Assembly (NCBI RefSeq): GCF_003555545.1
Contig: NZ_CP032157.1
Location: 1,058,546 to 1,122,545, forward strand
Direction: 5' to 3'
Source: Paraflavitalea soli
GTDB lineage: Bacteria; Bacteroidota; Bacteroidia; Chitinophagales; Chitinophagaceae
DNA: 64,000 nucleotides
Below the pieces are notes generated by a model. That model ran no database searches and had not been told where the DNA came from. It saw only the letters and a list, made by a program, of their open reading frames with translations. Made by a program: the position numbers and the translations under genes. Each line of letters opens with the position of its first letter. The first letter of the stretch is position 1. Of this stretch, positions 9,102 to 16,541 are shown piece by piece.

Positions 9102-10256
9102 CTAAGCACAACCAATATAATATCCTTCCCAATCTTCAATAATAATTTTGTTGTTGATAATATGTTTCATGACCATTTGGGGCAAGATGAAATTGTAAAA
9201 GTCATTAGGCGAATAATGGTCTTTATAAGGACCGGATAACTGAGGCATTTCCGAAAACCATTTTCCGGCAAAACCATCTATCGGCAGATATACTGAAGTT
9301 GAATAGTTGCCATCTTTTTTAGGATGCCAAAGGTCAATTTTTATAAGCTTGAAATTATAAAACGATTCCATAATATTTGGATATGCCAAAATTGGAGATT
9401 CCATTGTATTCTGGCCATACAAAGTCTTTTCCTTCTCTTCTCCGCTTAGTGTTTCACGCATGCACCCTATAATCCAATATCGCATAGCTCTTGCAAACCA
9501 AAAACACGCTTGGTAAGTATTATGTACCTGCTTGTCCTTAAAATATCCATAATTCAAAATAATTATAATACCATCGATTAAGATTGCCTCAAGCTTTTTT
9601 AGCTTACGGCGAATATCTATACGATTTGAATGTCGGACTAGGGATTTTAGCCTATCATATTCCGCATCCGTTTCTACAACTATCTGGTCAGTAGAAAAGG
9701 CTCCTCCTCTAAGTTTGCCATGTATTATATCATCATAGAAGGCATCTAATAAGGAGACAATCTCTATTCGGTTTAGATCTGTTCCATTATAAAATGCTAA
9801 CTTTATCTTTTCATTTTTAAAATCAGCAATAACATCGTTTAATGCTGTTGAACTATCAGCCTTTAAATTTAACACATGGCTGTTTGTTGGAGTCTTAGTT
9901 ACCAGTCTATTAAGATTACTTCTGCTTTCTTCTTCAGCTTCTTCTTTCCATTTTTTTAAAAGTTGAATAGGATATCTTTTTTCGTCTTTGTCAATTAAAG
10001 TTGCACAATTACTACAGAGCCAAATACCATTATCTATATGTGCACGTTCACTTTTCGAGAGTTTTATATCATATCTAGGCCCACCAATCGATGCCCCTGT
10101 AATATGCGCTGCTACACCGATAATCGTGGATTTTTCGGCAAGTTCATTAGCTCCGCTCGTGGGCCTTCTGCAATCTGGATTTGAGCACAAATAACCTACT
10201 CTTTTTGCAAGAATATCTATTATCGCTCGTTTAAAATCATCTCTTGTGGGGGCCAT
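9102..10256 (-). CDS. HNH-nuclease-like protein with unknown C-terminal domain
   Basis: ATG at 10256 is preferred over a GTG three codons upstream. Residues 1-100 match a zinc-stabilised HNH-type module: Cys24-x4-Cys29, AAHI (His51), NGIWLC (Asn76, Cys81), Cys84 and ID (Asp89). The last histidine of a classical HNH motif is replaced by Ala85 (CSNCATLID), a variant I recall in this family, so catalysis is uncertain. Residues 145-384 are not recognised; they are hydrophobic/aromatic and could be a sensor or effector. N-terminal domains of this kind occur in phage-defence proteins. The gene is clearly more AT-rich than its neighbours. Its 3' end touches an IS66 remnant, so the C-terminus may be truncated. 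Confidence 0.7.
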   Translation of the reverse strand: MAPTRDDFKRAIIDILAKRVGYLCSNPDCRRPTSGANELAEKSTIIGVAAHITGASIGGPRYDIKLSKSERAHIDNGIWLCSNCATLIDKDEKRYPIQLLKKWKEEAEEESRSNLNRLVTKTPTNSHVLNLKADSSTALNDVIADFKNEKIKLAFYNGTDLNRIEIVSLLDAFYDDIIHGKLRGGAFSTDQIVVETDAEYDRLKSLVRHSNRIDIRRKLKKLEAILIDGIIIILNYGYFKDKQVHNTYQACFWFARAMRYWIIGCMRETLSGEEKEKTLYGQNTMESPILAYPNIMESFYNFKLIKIDLWHPKKDGNYSTSVYLPIDGFAGKWFSEMPQLSGPYKDHYSPNDFYNFILPQMVMKHIINNKIIIEDWEGYYIGCA

Positions 10257-10356
10257 GATGTACACAATTTCAATTACCTAAAATAGGCATTATTAACATT
10301 TTAATACTCAAGTAGGTAAAACCTAATATAAACGGTGCTTATTTAATCTAATGAAA

Positions 10357-10400
10357 ATCGAAAATAATCGAGCACAATCGATTAAAGTCGACTAAATCGC
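10357..10400. repeat. 10-bp-phased ATCGA repeat
   Basis: ATCGA occurs at 10357, 10367 and 10377, then GTCGA at 10387 and ATCGC at 10396. The first four copies are spaced exactly 10 bp, one helical turn, separated by A/T-rich pentamers. It lies between the HNH-like gene start and the tRNA-like remnant. Phased copies on one face of the helix fit a protein-binding array: an operator for the HNH-like gene, or arm-type sites of a lost integrase. Confidence 0.55.
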
Positions 10401-10405
10401 AAACC

Positions 10406-10467
10406 TCGGGACAACTAGATTCAAACCAGCGACTTTCCCGACCTTCGGTCGGGAAGCGCTACCAGGC
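10406..10467 (-). pseudogene. 5'-truncated tRNA-like sequence
   Basis: Read on the minus strand this runs from the D-loop (GCCTGGTAGCGC) through an anticodon-like hairpin (TCCCGACC-GAA-GGTCGGGA) and a T-arm to the acceptor 3' strand TTGTCCCG plus A. It matches the intact tRNA-Pro at 15117-15190 at 11 of 12 D-region positions and 24 of 27 in the T-arm/acceptor end, but differs in the anticodon arm. The 5' acceptor strand and the first half of the D-stem are missing, and position 33 would be C. It cannot be a working tRNA. Confidence 0.65.
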
Positions 10468-10522
10468 AATAAAAAATAGATGCATCAATAAGATAGAGTA
10501 GGGGCTGACCCAAAACAAAAAG

Positions 10523-10547
10523 GCAGCTTCCGAAGAAACTGCTTTTT
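10523..10547. terminator. Bidirectional hairpin terminator
   Basis: GCAGcTTC (10523-10530), loop CGAA, then GAAaCTGC (10535-10542) form a hairpin with one internal mismatch, followed by TTTTT and preceded by AAAAA, so it could act in both directions. It has the position of a tRNA terminator relative to the tRNA fragment at 10548-10578 on the minus strand. Confidence 0.6.
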
Positions 10548-10578
10548 CCAGTCGGGCCGACTGGACAATTGTCGAACC
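10548..10578 (-). pseudogene. Second tRNA 3'-end fragment
   Basis: The minus strand reads GGTTCGA, then CAATTGT, then CCAGTCGGCCCGA. This looks like a T-arm plus acceptor 3' strand (expected GGTTCGAATCCAGTCGG...) with a few extra bases in the T-loop, followed by a terminator as at a normal tRNA gene. Everything 5' of the T-arm is missing. The result contains two adjacent palindromes, CCAGTCGG-G-CCGACTGG and GACAATTGTC. Confidence 0.45.
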
Positions 10579-10780
10579 TATTCTTGAAGGAATTGAATGA
10601 AATTCAGTTATTTAAAAATGAAATTAATATTAATATAATGTAGTCCTATTTCCCAAAAAAGGTGAAAAAACGGTACCAATAAATACCAAACCTATATAAC
10701 TTTCTATTTTAATTATATTTTGTGATAACCACACTTCTGTAGATACCTATACTACCATTAATCACCCCAAACTATCTGCC

Positions 10781-13708
10781 ATGCGAAAGCTATTGTTGGC
10801 CTTTTTCATAATTCACTGCTGGACGATCCATATTTATGCAGCACCTGTTGATCATTCCAGGGCGTTTCATGAAAAGGATAATCAGTGGCAACTTTTCAGA
10901 AGCCATTTCAAATATCATATACAGCTGATCGCCATAAAAAAATACGATGATAATAGCGTCAACATCATTTTATCGGAACCTCCCAACAGGGTTAAACAGG
11001 CTGACATTGAAAGTATCATACAGCCGTTCAGAGCTTCACTGGAAATAAAGCCATGGCCCATTGGCGTAGATGGATTTGTAAAAGATGTTGTCATTTCAGC
11101 TAATGCACTTACTCCTTTCCAACTCAATAACCTGCTTGCTGAGTTGCATGAGATCATTTTTCTCACTTCCTATAAGGCTGTCTTTCTTAACCTGGATAGC
11201 CTGCCAGCCATTACTCCGCTTCACAACCTGAATTACCAGGTAACAGCCAGTGAACTGAACAAATGGTTCATCACCGATAATGAGCCCTTCGTCTTTGCAG
11301 ACAACAACAATGCGAGGTTAACGATAAGGCAAATAATTGCTTCCCGGCTTCAAGGCGAGTACTTTAGCTACAGTAAAGCTTTTGTATTGTGGGTAATGCC
11401 TTCCGGACAAAACATCTCCAGCCAACAAAAGGTCATCCGCCAGTTTTCGCTTGATGCTGACCTTATTATTGGCGCTGTGTATGGCAACAATACGCTGGTT
11501 GTAATTGGCAGAAAAAGAAAAGAATCTGTATATGCCCTGCCACCACTGCGTACTGAATCGGTACTTATGCTGGCTGCCGCCAACAAAACCGAGCTCGCCC
11601 AAAGTTATGAAAGGAACAGCTTGTTTGCCGGCAAAATGACCAACCTGAAGGACTGGGCACCTATTTATCTGAGTAAAGAACTGATCAACACAGAATATGG
11701 AAGCCTGCTGAATATAACCGATCAGATGCTGAAGTCCTGGTCGCAAATGAATCGCATCCAATATGATAACTTTCCCTATCCTTATCCTGGCGGTTGGCCT
11801 TATAACAGAACAATGTTTGACGAAATAGGCTCTTCATCGTTGACCTATAACTGGAATACAAGAGGCGTAGGTTATGCAGTAAAGACTGGCAATCTCCAGA
11901 TATATGCGGTAAACAGAACGGGTTCATTGCCTGTTTCATATTTTCCTGATAGTTCGGAAGTGAATCCCAATCTTGCACGGTATGAAGAAAGTGCTTATAA
12001 ATATTTCTCCGGTCTAAATGATCCCAACCTGGTAAAAGTTGGTCAATACACTTTTCTTTACCAGATCTTCAAAGCCTTCAATATTATTGCCGCGGAAAAT
12101 AATATTACACCTGTACAGGAACCCAAAGATGTATTGACTGAACCTACTGTGAGGCTATTAAAAGACATTATACGTCTGGATGCCGTCACTATCAGCAAAA
12201 GAGCAATGATAAATCCGGATCAATGTGTTGAACTGGTGAAGATACTTAGAGCTTATTACTTTAATTATGGAGAAACTGGATTGCGGGAAATTGCCAAACA
12301 GGCAAATGACCGGGAAGCATTATTCAGGATTGACAAGATCTATTTCAGGTTGGTTAAGCTGCTAAAAGAAAAAGAGGCATTGAGAATTGAAAGGAACAGC
12401 TATAAAGAACCTTATAACTCAATTGTACGTGAGCACAATGTTCTAGGTCACAATCTACACCGTACCTATTATCAGGAACAACAGCGACTTAAATTGTGGG
12501 CAAGGCTTGACAGTTTCGACCGGATCATTATGCCCATGGATATCGACCTGGGCAGGATGGATAACGAAGCTGAAAAACTGGCCAATGAAGCAGATTTGCG
12601 CCTGGCGCTCAGTACAAAAATACTTCAGCAGATCAACCTTATTGCAACACTAACAGACCAGGATGAAAGGTTAACCGATTCTATCGAAAAAGTATACGCC
12701 CAGTCACATGCTGCAGTGAACAATAATACCTGGATAAAAACGCCTTCAATTGTCATTTCACGGGACACACTGGATTTCAGGATGGAGGGAGGACACAATA
12801 TAGATGCCGCCATTGACAACTTTGTATTGGATGCAGCGACGCCAAAAGGCCGAATAAACTTAGTAACCGTGAATGGGAAACGGATGATTAAGATCAACCC
12901 CGCTGATCTTTCCCGGGTAAATCCGTCTTTTCAGAAAGACCTGCGTTATGCCAATAGCCGAACTGCTACCAGCACTGCTCAAAAAGACCTCCAAGGCAGT
13001 TTCGCCAACAACCCGCCACCGCCACCGAGAAACGTGGATGACGTGTTCGGGAGTGCAGATCCCAATGATGGTTATGATCCCAAACAAGGCATCGGCTGGG
13101 TATATGAAGAAAAACGTACCAAGAGTAAAGCACTGCTGATCGGCAAAACGGAGGATGGATATTTTACCGTAAATAACAAGAAAACAGCTACCTGCTTCAA
13201 TATCCGGGAGGCTTTAGAAGACCATCTCAGAAACCAGCCTGAGGCAGAAGTAGTAGTAGAATTTGCCAACTTTGAACCGGAGGAAGCTGCATACTTTACG
13301 CAAAATATAAGCAGCAGGTTCACTTCTGCCCAACGCCGCAGCTGGAAGATATATAAAAGAAAAGCTGAAGCAATTACGGCCAGGGAATATGATTTTGATA
13401 AGAAGACCATCGAGCAATTGGACAATGGGCATATTCGTATTACAATTCCAAAGAAAGATCCCAGTCCGAATATATTTGTTGACATGGTTGGGGTAGTTAA
13501 AAACAGGTTTCAACAAGCCAAAAGCACCATTGATCAAGTATTCAAAGTAAGCAAAACCAAACCCGAAGATGATATCATAACTAATCTGATCAAGGAATTC
13601 AAAACGGCGGGTATCCCTTTGAGTAAAATCATTGTTTCTATTGATGATTGTTCTTTCTGTATTATTATCCAGTGCTGCAAGGAAGAAGCAAATAAAGGTA
13701 AAAGTTAA
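10781..13708 (+). CDS. Large exported protein of unknown function, first gene of a three-gene cassette
   Basis: Not recognised. The 975-aa product starts with a signal peptide (about residues 1-20, ending IYAAP) at an ATG. Residues 25-270 are mixed alpha/beta. Residues 290-390 are rich in Tyr, Pro and Trp (NITDQMLKSW, YPYPGGWPYN). Residues 500-650 are charged helices with coiled-coil character. Residues 730-770 are a disordered linker with a Pro run (NNPPPPPR), followed by a small domain at about 775-870. The C-terminal 20 residues contain four cysteines (DDCSFC, QCC). No transmembrane segment follows the signal peptide. It is cotranscribed with the next two genes (1-nt gap, then ATGA overlap), so the three probably act together. 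Confidence 0.7.
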   Translation: MRKLLLAFFIIHCWTIHIYAAPVDHSRAFHEKDNQWQLFRSHFKYHIQLIAIKKYDDNSVNIILSEPPNRVKQADIESIIQPFRASLEIKPWPIGVDGFVKDVVISANALTPFQLNNLLAELHEIIFLTSYKAVFLNLDSLPAITPLHNLNYQVTASELNKWFITDNEPFVFADNNNARLTIRQIIASRLQGEYFSYSKAFVLWVMPSGQNISSQQKVIRQFSLDADLIIGAVYGNNTLVVIGRKRKESVYALPPLRTESVLMLAAANKTELAQSYERNSLFAGKMTNLKDWAPIYLSKELINTEYGSLLNITDQMLKSWSQMNRIQYDNFPYPYPGGWPYNRTMFDEIGSSSLTYNWNTRGVGYAVKTGNLQIYAVNRTGSLPVSYFPDSSEVNPNLARYEESAYKYFSGLNDPNLVKVGQYTFLYQIFKAFNIIAAENNITPVQEPKDVLTEPTVRLLKDIIRLDAVTISKRAMINPDQCVELVKILRAYYFNYGETGLREIAKQANDREALFRIDKIYFRLVKLLKEKEALRIERNSYKEPYNSIVREHNVLGHNLHRTYYQEQQRLKLWARLDSFDRIIMPMDIDLGRMDNEAEKLANEADLRLALSTKILQQINLIATLTDQDERLTDSIEKVYAQSHAAVNNNTWIKTPSIVISRDTLDFRMEGGHNIDAAIDNFVLDAATPKGRINLVTVNGKRMIKINPADLSRVNPSFQKDLRYANSRTATSTAQKDLQGSFANNPPPPPRNVDDVFGSADPNDGYDPKQGIGWVYEEKRTKSKALLIGKTEDGYFTVNNKKTATCFNIREALEDHLRNQPEAEVVVEFANFEPEEAAYFTQNISSRFTSAQRRSWKIYKRKAEAITAREYDFDKKTIEQLDNGHIRITIPKKDPSPNIFVDMVGVVKNRFQQAKSTIDQVFKVSKTKPEDDIITNLIKEFKTAGIPLSKIIVSIDDCSFCIIIQCCKEEANKGKS

Positions 13709-13709
13709 T

Positions 13710-14585
13710 ATGATTACCCAACCCACCGATTGTGTGCTGGCTATTGGTTTTTCAACCGATCCGGATCAACTGATGTCCGAGTTATCGGCTACCCACAAAG
13801 ACTTCGCCAAAAGCATAAAAAGAAATGGCAGAGCCAATGACCAGGACTTGTATGAAAAGTTAACTGGTTTCACGGGCTTATATAAGTCAAATATTGCGGC
13901 TATACGTGCTTTGGGCGTAACTGTGCTGGAAAATTTCACCGCTTCAGATGCGAGGCAACTGCCCCCCTGCCAATCACTGACGGTGTTGGCTCACTTCAAA
14001 CCTCCTACAGTACTACCGGAAGATATTTTGGATGCAGGCCTGATAGAGCAGGCAATTATGCATCAGCAGGATCTGTTTGGACCAGTTCCGCGGGAAGCAC
14101 CAGACAGCAAAAGGAAACTAACCCTTTGGGAAAGTCTAAACGAGCTACTAAAGGATACTGCATTTTATAAAAGGGCAGGTCTGTCCACCTTTATTACCGA
14201 ACATGAAGAAAGGACGCTGCCGTTGATCTACATCAGATACTTAAACCGGTTAGCGCTGGAGAGCATATTTTTCCATGCACTAGCCAAAGGTTGTCTTGTG
14301 GAACTGTACGATGGCCTTTATACTGTTCAGGAAATTGTGGGTATGATTCCTTCTACTTTTATTGGTCCTATAGATATTTCGATTTGCCATTCTATCATTG
14401 TGCAGGACGAGGTGCAACGTGTGCAACCACGCCGGCATGCATTTGGCGTAGAACACCCTCTTAGCCTTGACTTTAAGATCATATTTTACAAAGGACTGAT
14501 GCAAAAATTGGCACTGGAACCTAAAGACTATATTACCGCATACTTTGAATTGCTAACATCATTAAAAAAAAACTTACAACCATGA
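13710..14585 (+). CDS. Unknown cassette protein, possibly caspase/CHAT-like
   Basis: ATG at 13710 lies 1 nt after the upstream stop, behind a purine-rich AGGTAAAAG; an in-frame ATG at 13632 would overlap the upstream gene by 77 nt and add a hydrophobic leader. The 291-aa product has strand-like segments typical of clan CD folds: CVLAIGF at residues 8-14, SLTVLAHF at 89-96 (His95) and IDISICHS at 221-228 (Cys226). The order strand-His-Cys, each residue at the end of a hydrophobic strand, is that of caspase and CHAT peptidases, but the His-Cys spacing (131 residues) is long and no profile was run. This is a hypothesis only. There is no export signal from this start. Confidence 0.6.
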   Translation: MITQPTDCVLAIGFSTDPDQLMSELSATHKDFAKSIKRNGRANDQDLYEKLTGFTGLYKSNIAAIRALGVTVLENFTASDARQLPPCQSLTVLAHFKPPTVLPEDILDAGLIEQAIMHQQDLFGPVPREAPDSKRKLTLWESLNELLKDTAFYKRAGLSTFITEHEERTLPLIYIRYLNRLALESIFFHALAKGCLVELYDGLYTVQEIVGMIPSTFIGPIDISICHSIIVQDEVQRVQPRRHAFGVEHPLSLDFKIIFYKGLMQKLALEPKDYITAYFELLTSLKKNLQP

Positions 14586-14965
14586 GTTCATTGAAAAGCA
14601 TACTAGGAAAATTCGCCGATCTTTCTACTTTGGCCGGCGATGGCGAACTGACACGCGCAGAGATCGAAACATTGAAAGTCTATTTAAACCGGCGTAGAAA
14701 CAAAAATAATTATTTGTTATTCGCGTCTTCACTTCTGCTGGTAGTTGGTCTTATCTATATCATTGTCAGTTCAGACAACGCCGAAAAAATGAAAGAAACC
14801 ATCGGGAAAAGTAGTGTTGTAGGCATTTCCATTGCCGGCCTGATTACTTTCATGTTGAACTTATGGAAGGAGAATGGTAACATACGGTTAATGCTCATCT
14901 TTGTACGATCTATGGATGGCGCTATGCTTAAGGCTATAGTAAATAAACTCTGGGAAAAGCTTTGA
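14582..14965 (+). CDS. Small two-transmembrane protein, third gene of the cassette
   Basis: The start ATG overlaps the upstream TGA (ATGA), indicating translational coupling. The 127-aa product has a cytoplasmic-looking helical N-terminus (residues 1-41, ending in a basic NRRRNKN patch), TM1 at 43-62, a short loop, TM2 at 77-95 and an amphipathic C-terminus. Size and topology recall small two-TM subunits paired with effector proteins in bacterial conflict systems, but no family is recognised. A perfect 14-bp terminator hairpin follows about 105 nt downstream. Confidence 0.65.
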   Translation: MSSLKSILGKFADLSTLAGDGELTRAEIETLKVYLNRRRNKNNYLLFASSLLLVVGLIYIIVSSDNAEKMKETIGKSSVVGISIAGLITFMLNLWKENGNIRLMLIFVRSMDGAMLKAIVNKLWEKL

Positions 14966-15070
14966 TGCAAATTTTAAGAACCAAGTTAAGATTTGAATTA
15001 AACTTAAACTGTTCCTAATGCAAACCCAATTCATTGAATAAAACCATTGTTACAAGATTACTTCGAACAA

Positions 15071-15108
15071 AAAAGAGCCTTCAAATCCAATGACTTGAAG
15101 GCTCTTTT
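15071..15108. terminator. Strong bidirectional terminator between cassette and tRNA-Pro
   Basis: AAAAGAGCCTTCAA (15071-15084) and TTGAAGGCTCTTTT (15095-15108) form a perfect 14-bp stem around a 10-nt loop, with A/T runs on both outer sides. It serves the cassette on the plus strand and tRNA-Pro on the minus strand. Confidence 0.8.
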
Positions 15109-15116
15109 AATTTTCG

Positions 15117-15190
15117 TCGGGACGACTAGATTCGAACTAGCGACCCCTTGCACCCCATGCAAGTGCGCTACCGGGCTGCGCTACGTCCCG
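15117..15190 (-). tRNA. tRNA-Pro (anticodon GGG)
   Basis: The 74-nt cloverleaf folds fully: acceptor CGGGACG/CGTCCCG, D-stem GCGC/GCGC, anticodon stem CTTGC/GCAAG with loop ATGGGGT (U33, anticodon GGG, G37), T-stem GCTAG/CTAGT with loop TTCGAAT, discriminator A. GGG reads proline codons CCC/CCU. CCA is not encoded. The 15191-15349 stretch upstream holds a promoter match and no gene. The 3' half is partly duplicated 4.7 kb away at 10406-10467. Confidence 0.95.
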
Positions 15191-15250
15191 AAACATGATC
15201 AAAGTTATGAAACTACCAGCTTCATCAACAAGTAGTTACAAACGGGGGTG

Positions 15251-15283
15251 CAAATGTAAGGCAAAAAATTACATTTCTCCAAA
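15251..15283 (-). promoter_or_regulatory. Candidate promoter for tRNA-Pro
   Basis: On the minus strand TTTG (15280-15283) is followed after 21 nt by TACATTTG (15251-15258), an exact match to the Bacteroidota -7 element TAnnTTTG. Transcription would begin about 55 nt upstream of the mature tRNA 5' end. Confidence 0.5.
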
Positions 15284-15349
15284 TCAGGAGCTTTTTTTTA
15301 GCGCGAAAATTATTGATTTCCAGCATTTGCGTACCTAAGCACAACCGGG

Positions 15350-15820
15350 TCAGTCACTTTTGGTATAGGTAGCCTGCAGGGACAATAACTTCCATTGCCC
15401 GTCCTGCTGTACATAGGTTTCTGTCACCCGCTCCCACAGATCCCTGACCACCGGGTCTGTCTGGACATTCCGGATGATGTGAATATGCATCAGCGCCGTC
15501 AGTACCGCCGTATTACCAACCACCGTGATCCTTTGCCCCGAGGTTTGCAGCAGGGGTATCCCCACAGCCTCATTCAGCGCAAATGCGGCGAGAAAACTAG
15601 CACGGTCCTGCAAGTCCCCATTGGCCGAGGTAAAGACAAATTCAGGCCTCAGAATGCTTTCCAGTACGGTGGCCGATTTTTCGGGCAAGGCTTTATACAA
15701 GGCCTGGTGTGTTTTGAGTACCTGTTCCATAGCGGGTGTCGTTTTGTTGGTGGGAGGGGTTTGTCCGCCCAGCAGGAAGCTGGTCCATAAGAGCAGACCG
15801 GTCAAAAACATGCTTTTCAT
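15350..15820 (-). CDS. Exported NTF2-like protein (DUF4440/SnoaL type)
   Basis: The start is set at 15820 (MKSMF) because it yields a signal peptide of about 18 residues; an in-frame ATG 57 nt upstream adds an unlikely extension. Residues 35-155 match the cone-shaped NTF2-like fold: a helix with H-x-A-L-Y, LRPEFVFTSANGDLQDR, and final strands DLWERVTETYVQQDGQWKLLS. Family members bind small ligands or act as isomerases; no substrate is evident. It is divergent from a Crp-family regulator with a palindrome between, which suggests control by it. Confidence 0.8.
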   Translation of the reverse strand: MKSMFLTGLLLWTSFLLGGQTPPTNKTTPAMEQVLKTHQALYKALPEKSATVLESILRPEFVFTSANGDLQDRASFLAAFALNEAVGIPLLQTSGQRITVVGNTAVLTALMHIHIIRNVQTDPVVRDLWERVTETYVQQDGQWKLLSLQATYTKSD

Positions 15821-15879
15821 GACAAATGATGATTGATTGATCAATGCGGCAAAACTAACCGCGTGTAAGCAGGCCAACC

Positions 15880-15895
15880 TATAACCCAGGTTATA
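15880..15895. promoter_or_regulatory. Palindromic operator candidate between NTF2-like and Crp-family genes
   Basis: TATAACC-CA-GGTTATA is a perfect 16-bp dyad located 60 nt upstream of the NTF2-like start and 41 nt upstream of the regulator start. Crp/Fnr-family dimers bind dyads of this size, so regulation of both genes is inferred. Confidence 0.5.
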
Positions 15896-15935
15896 AAAGC
15901 CGCAGGAACAAAAGCAGTAGATTGCGGTACCTAAT

Positions 15936-16541
15936 ATGACGCACCACTATCAACAAATGCTCCAGGCCATCCGGCAGATCAGCCCAATGCCCGACCCTGA
16001 TTGGCAACTATGCCAGGCCAACCTGGAATACAGGCATATATCCAAAGGCGCTTACTTTGTGGAAGAAGGCAATGTGTATCCCTACATCGGCTTTGTATTA
16101 CAGGGCCTCCTCCGCGCTTATTACCTGGTAGATGGCGAAGAGATCAATTGCCAGTTCTATTTTGAAGGCCATTGGCCCAAAGCCTATCACAACTTCCTCA
16201 CGCAAACGCCCAGCAAAATGTGGATCAGGGCCATCGAGGATACAGAAGTCCTGCTCATCAGGTACGACCACCTCCAGGCACTGTTCCAACAAAGCCGCCA
16301 CTGGGAACGATTTGGCCGTATAGCCACAGAGAATGCCTTTGTGGCAGCACAGCTCCGCAACGAAATGCTGCTGCTCGATGATCCGGAAACGCGGTACCTG
16401 AAGTTGACGCATATACACCCGCAAATACTGGAAAGGGTTTCCCTCACCCAACTGGCTTCTTACATCGGCATCCGGCAACCTTCCCTGAGCCGCATCCGGC
16501 GAAGGCTCATGTCCCGTATCCCTAAGCGGGGGCGCCCATAG
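15936..16541 (+). CDS. Crp/Fnr-family transcriptional regulator
   Basis: Residues 15-110 form the cyclic-nucleotide-binding-like beta barrel (KGAYFVEEGNVYPYIGFVLQG is its centre). A dimer helix follows, and residues 165-195 hold the helix-turn-helix (LTQLASYIGIRQPSLSRIRRRL). The conserved phosphate-binding Arg-Ser of true cAMP receptors is not evident, as is usual in Bacteroidota paralogues, so the ligand is unknown. At 201 aa it is full length, although the last residues (RIPKRGRP) are short of a typical wing. Divergent from an NTF2-like gene; see the palindrome at 15880. Confidence 0.85.
   Translation: MTHHYQQMLQAIRQISPMPDPDWQLCQANLEYRHISKGAYFVEEGNVYPYIGFVLQGLLRAYYLVDGEEINCQFYFEGHWPKAYHNFLTQTPSKMWIRAIEDTEVLLIRYDHLQALFQQSRHWERFGRIATENAFVAAQLRNEMLLLDDPETRYLKLTHIHPQILERVSLTQLASYIGIRQPSLSRIRRRLMSRIPKRGRP

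Larger units (their letters stand above)
10266..10780. other. Gene-free stretch with tRNA debris and repeats
   Basis: Between the divergent HNH-like gene and the three-gene cassette there is no coding sequence. It contains a 10-bp-phased repeat (10357-10400), a 5'-truncated tRNA-like sequence (10406-10467), a terminator hairpin (10523-10547) and a second tRNA 3'-end fragment (10548-10578), listed separately. The remaining 200 bp before 10781 are AT-rich and should contain the cassette promoter; I found no exact TTTG/TAnnTTTG pair there. Confidence 0.6.

Noticed and set aside
15047-15235. 62-aa open frame spanning the tRNA-Pro locus
   Set aside because: It covers a terminator and a tRNA with complete cloverleaf on the other strand.
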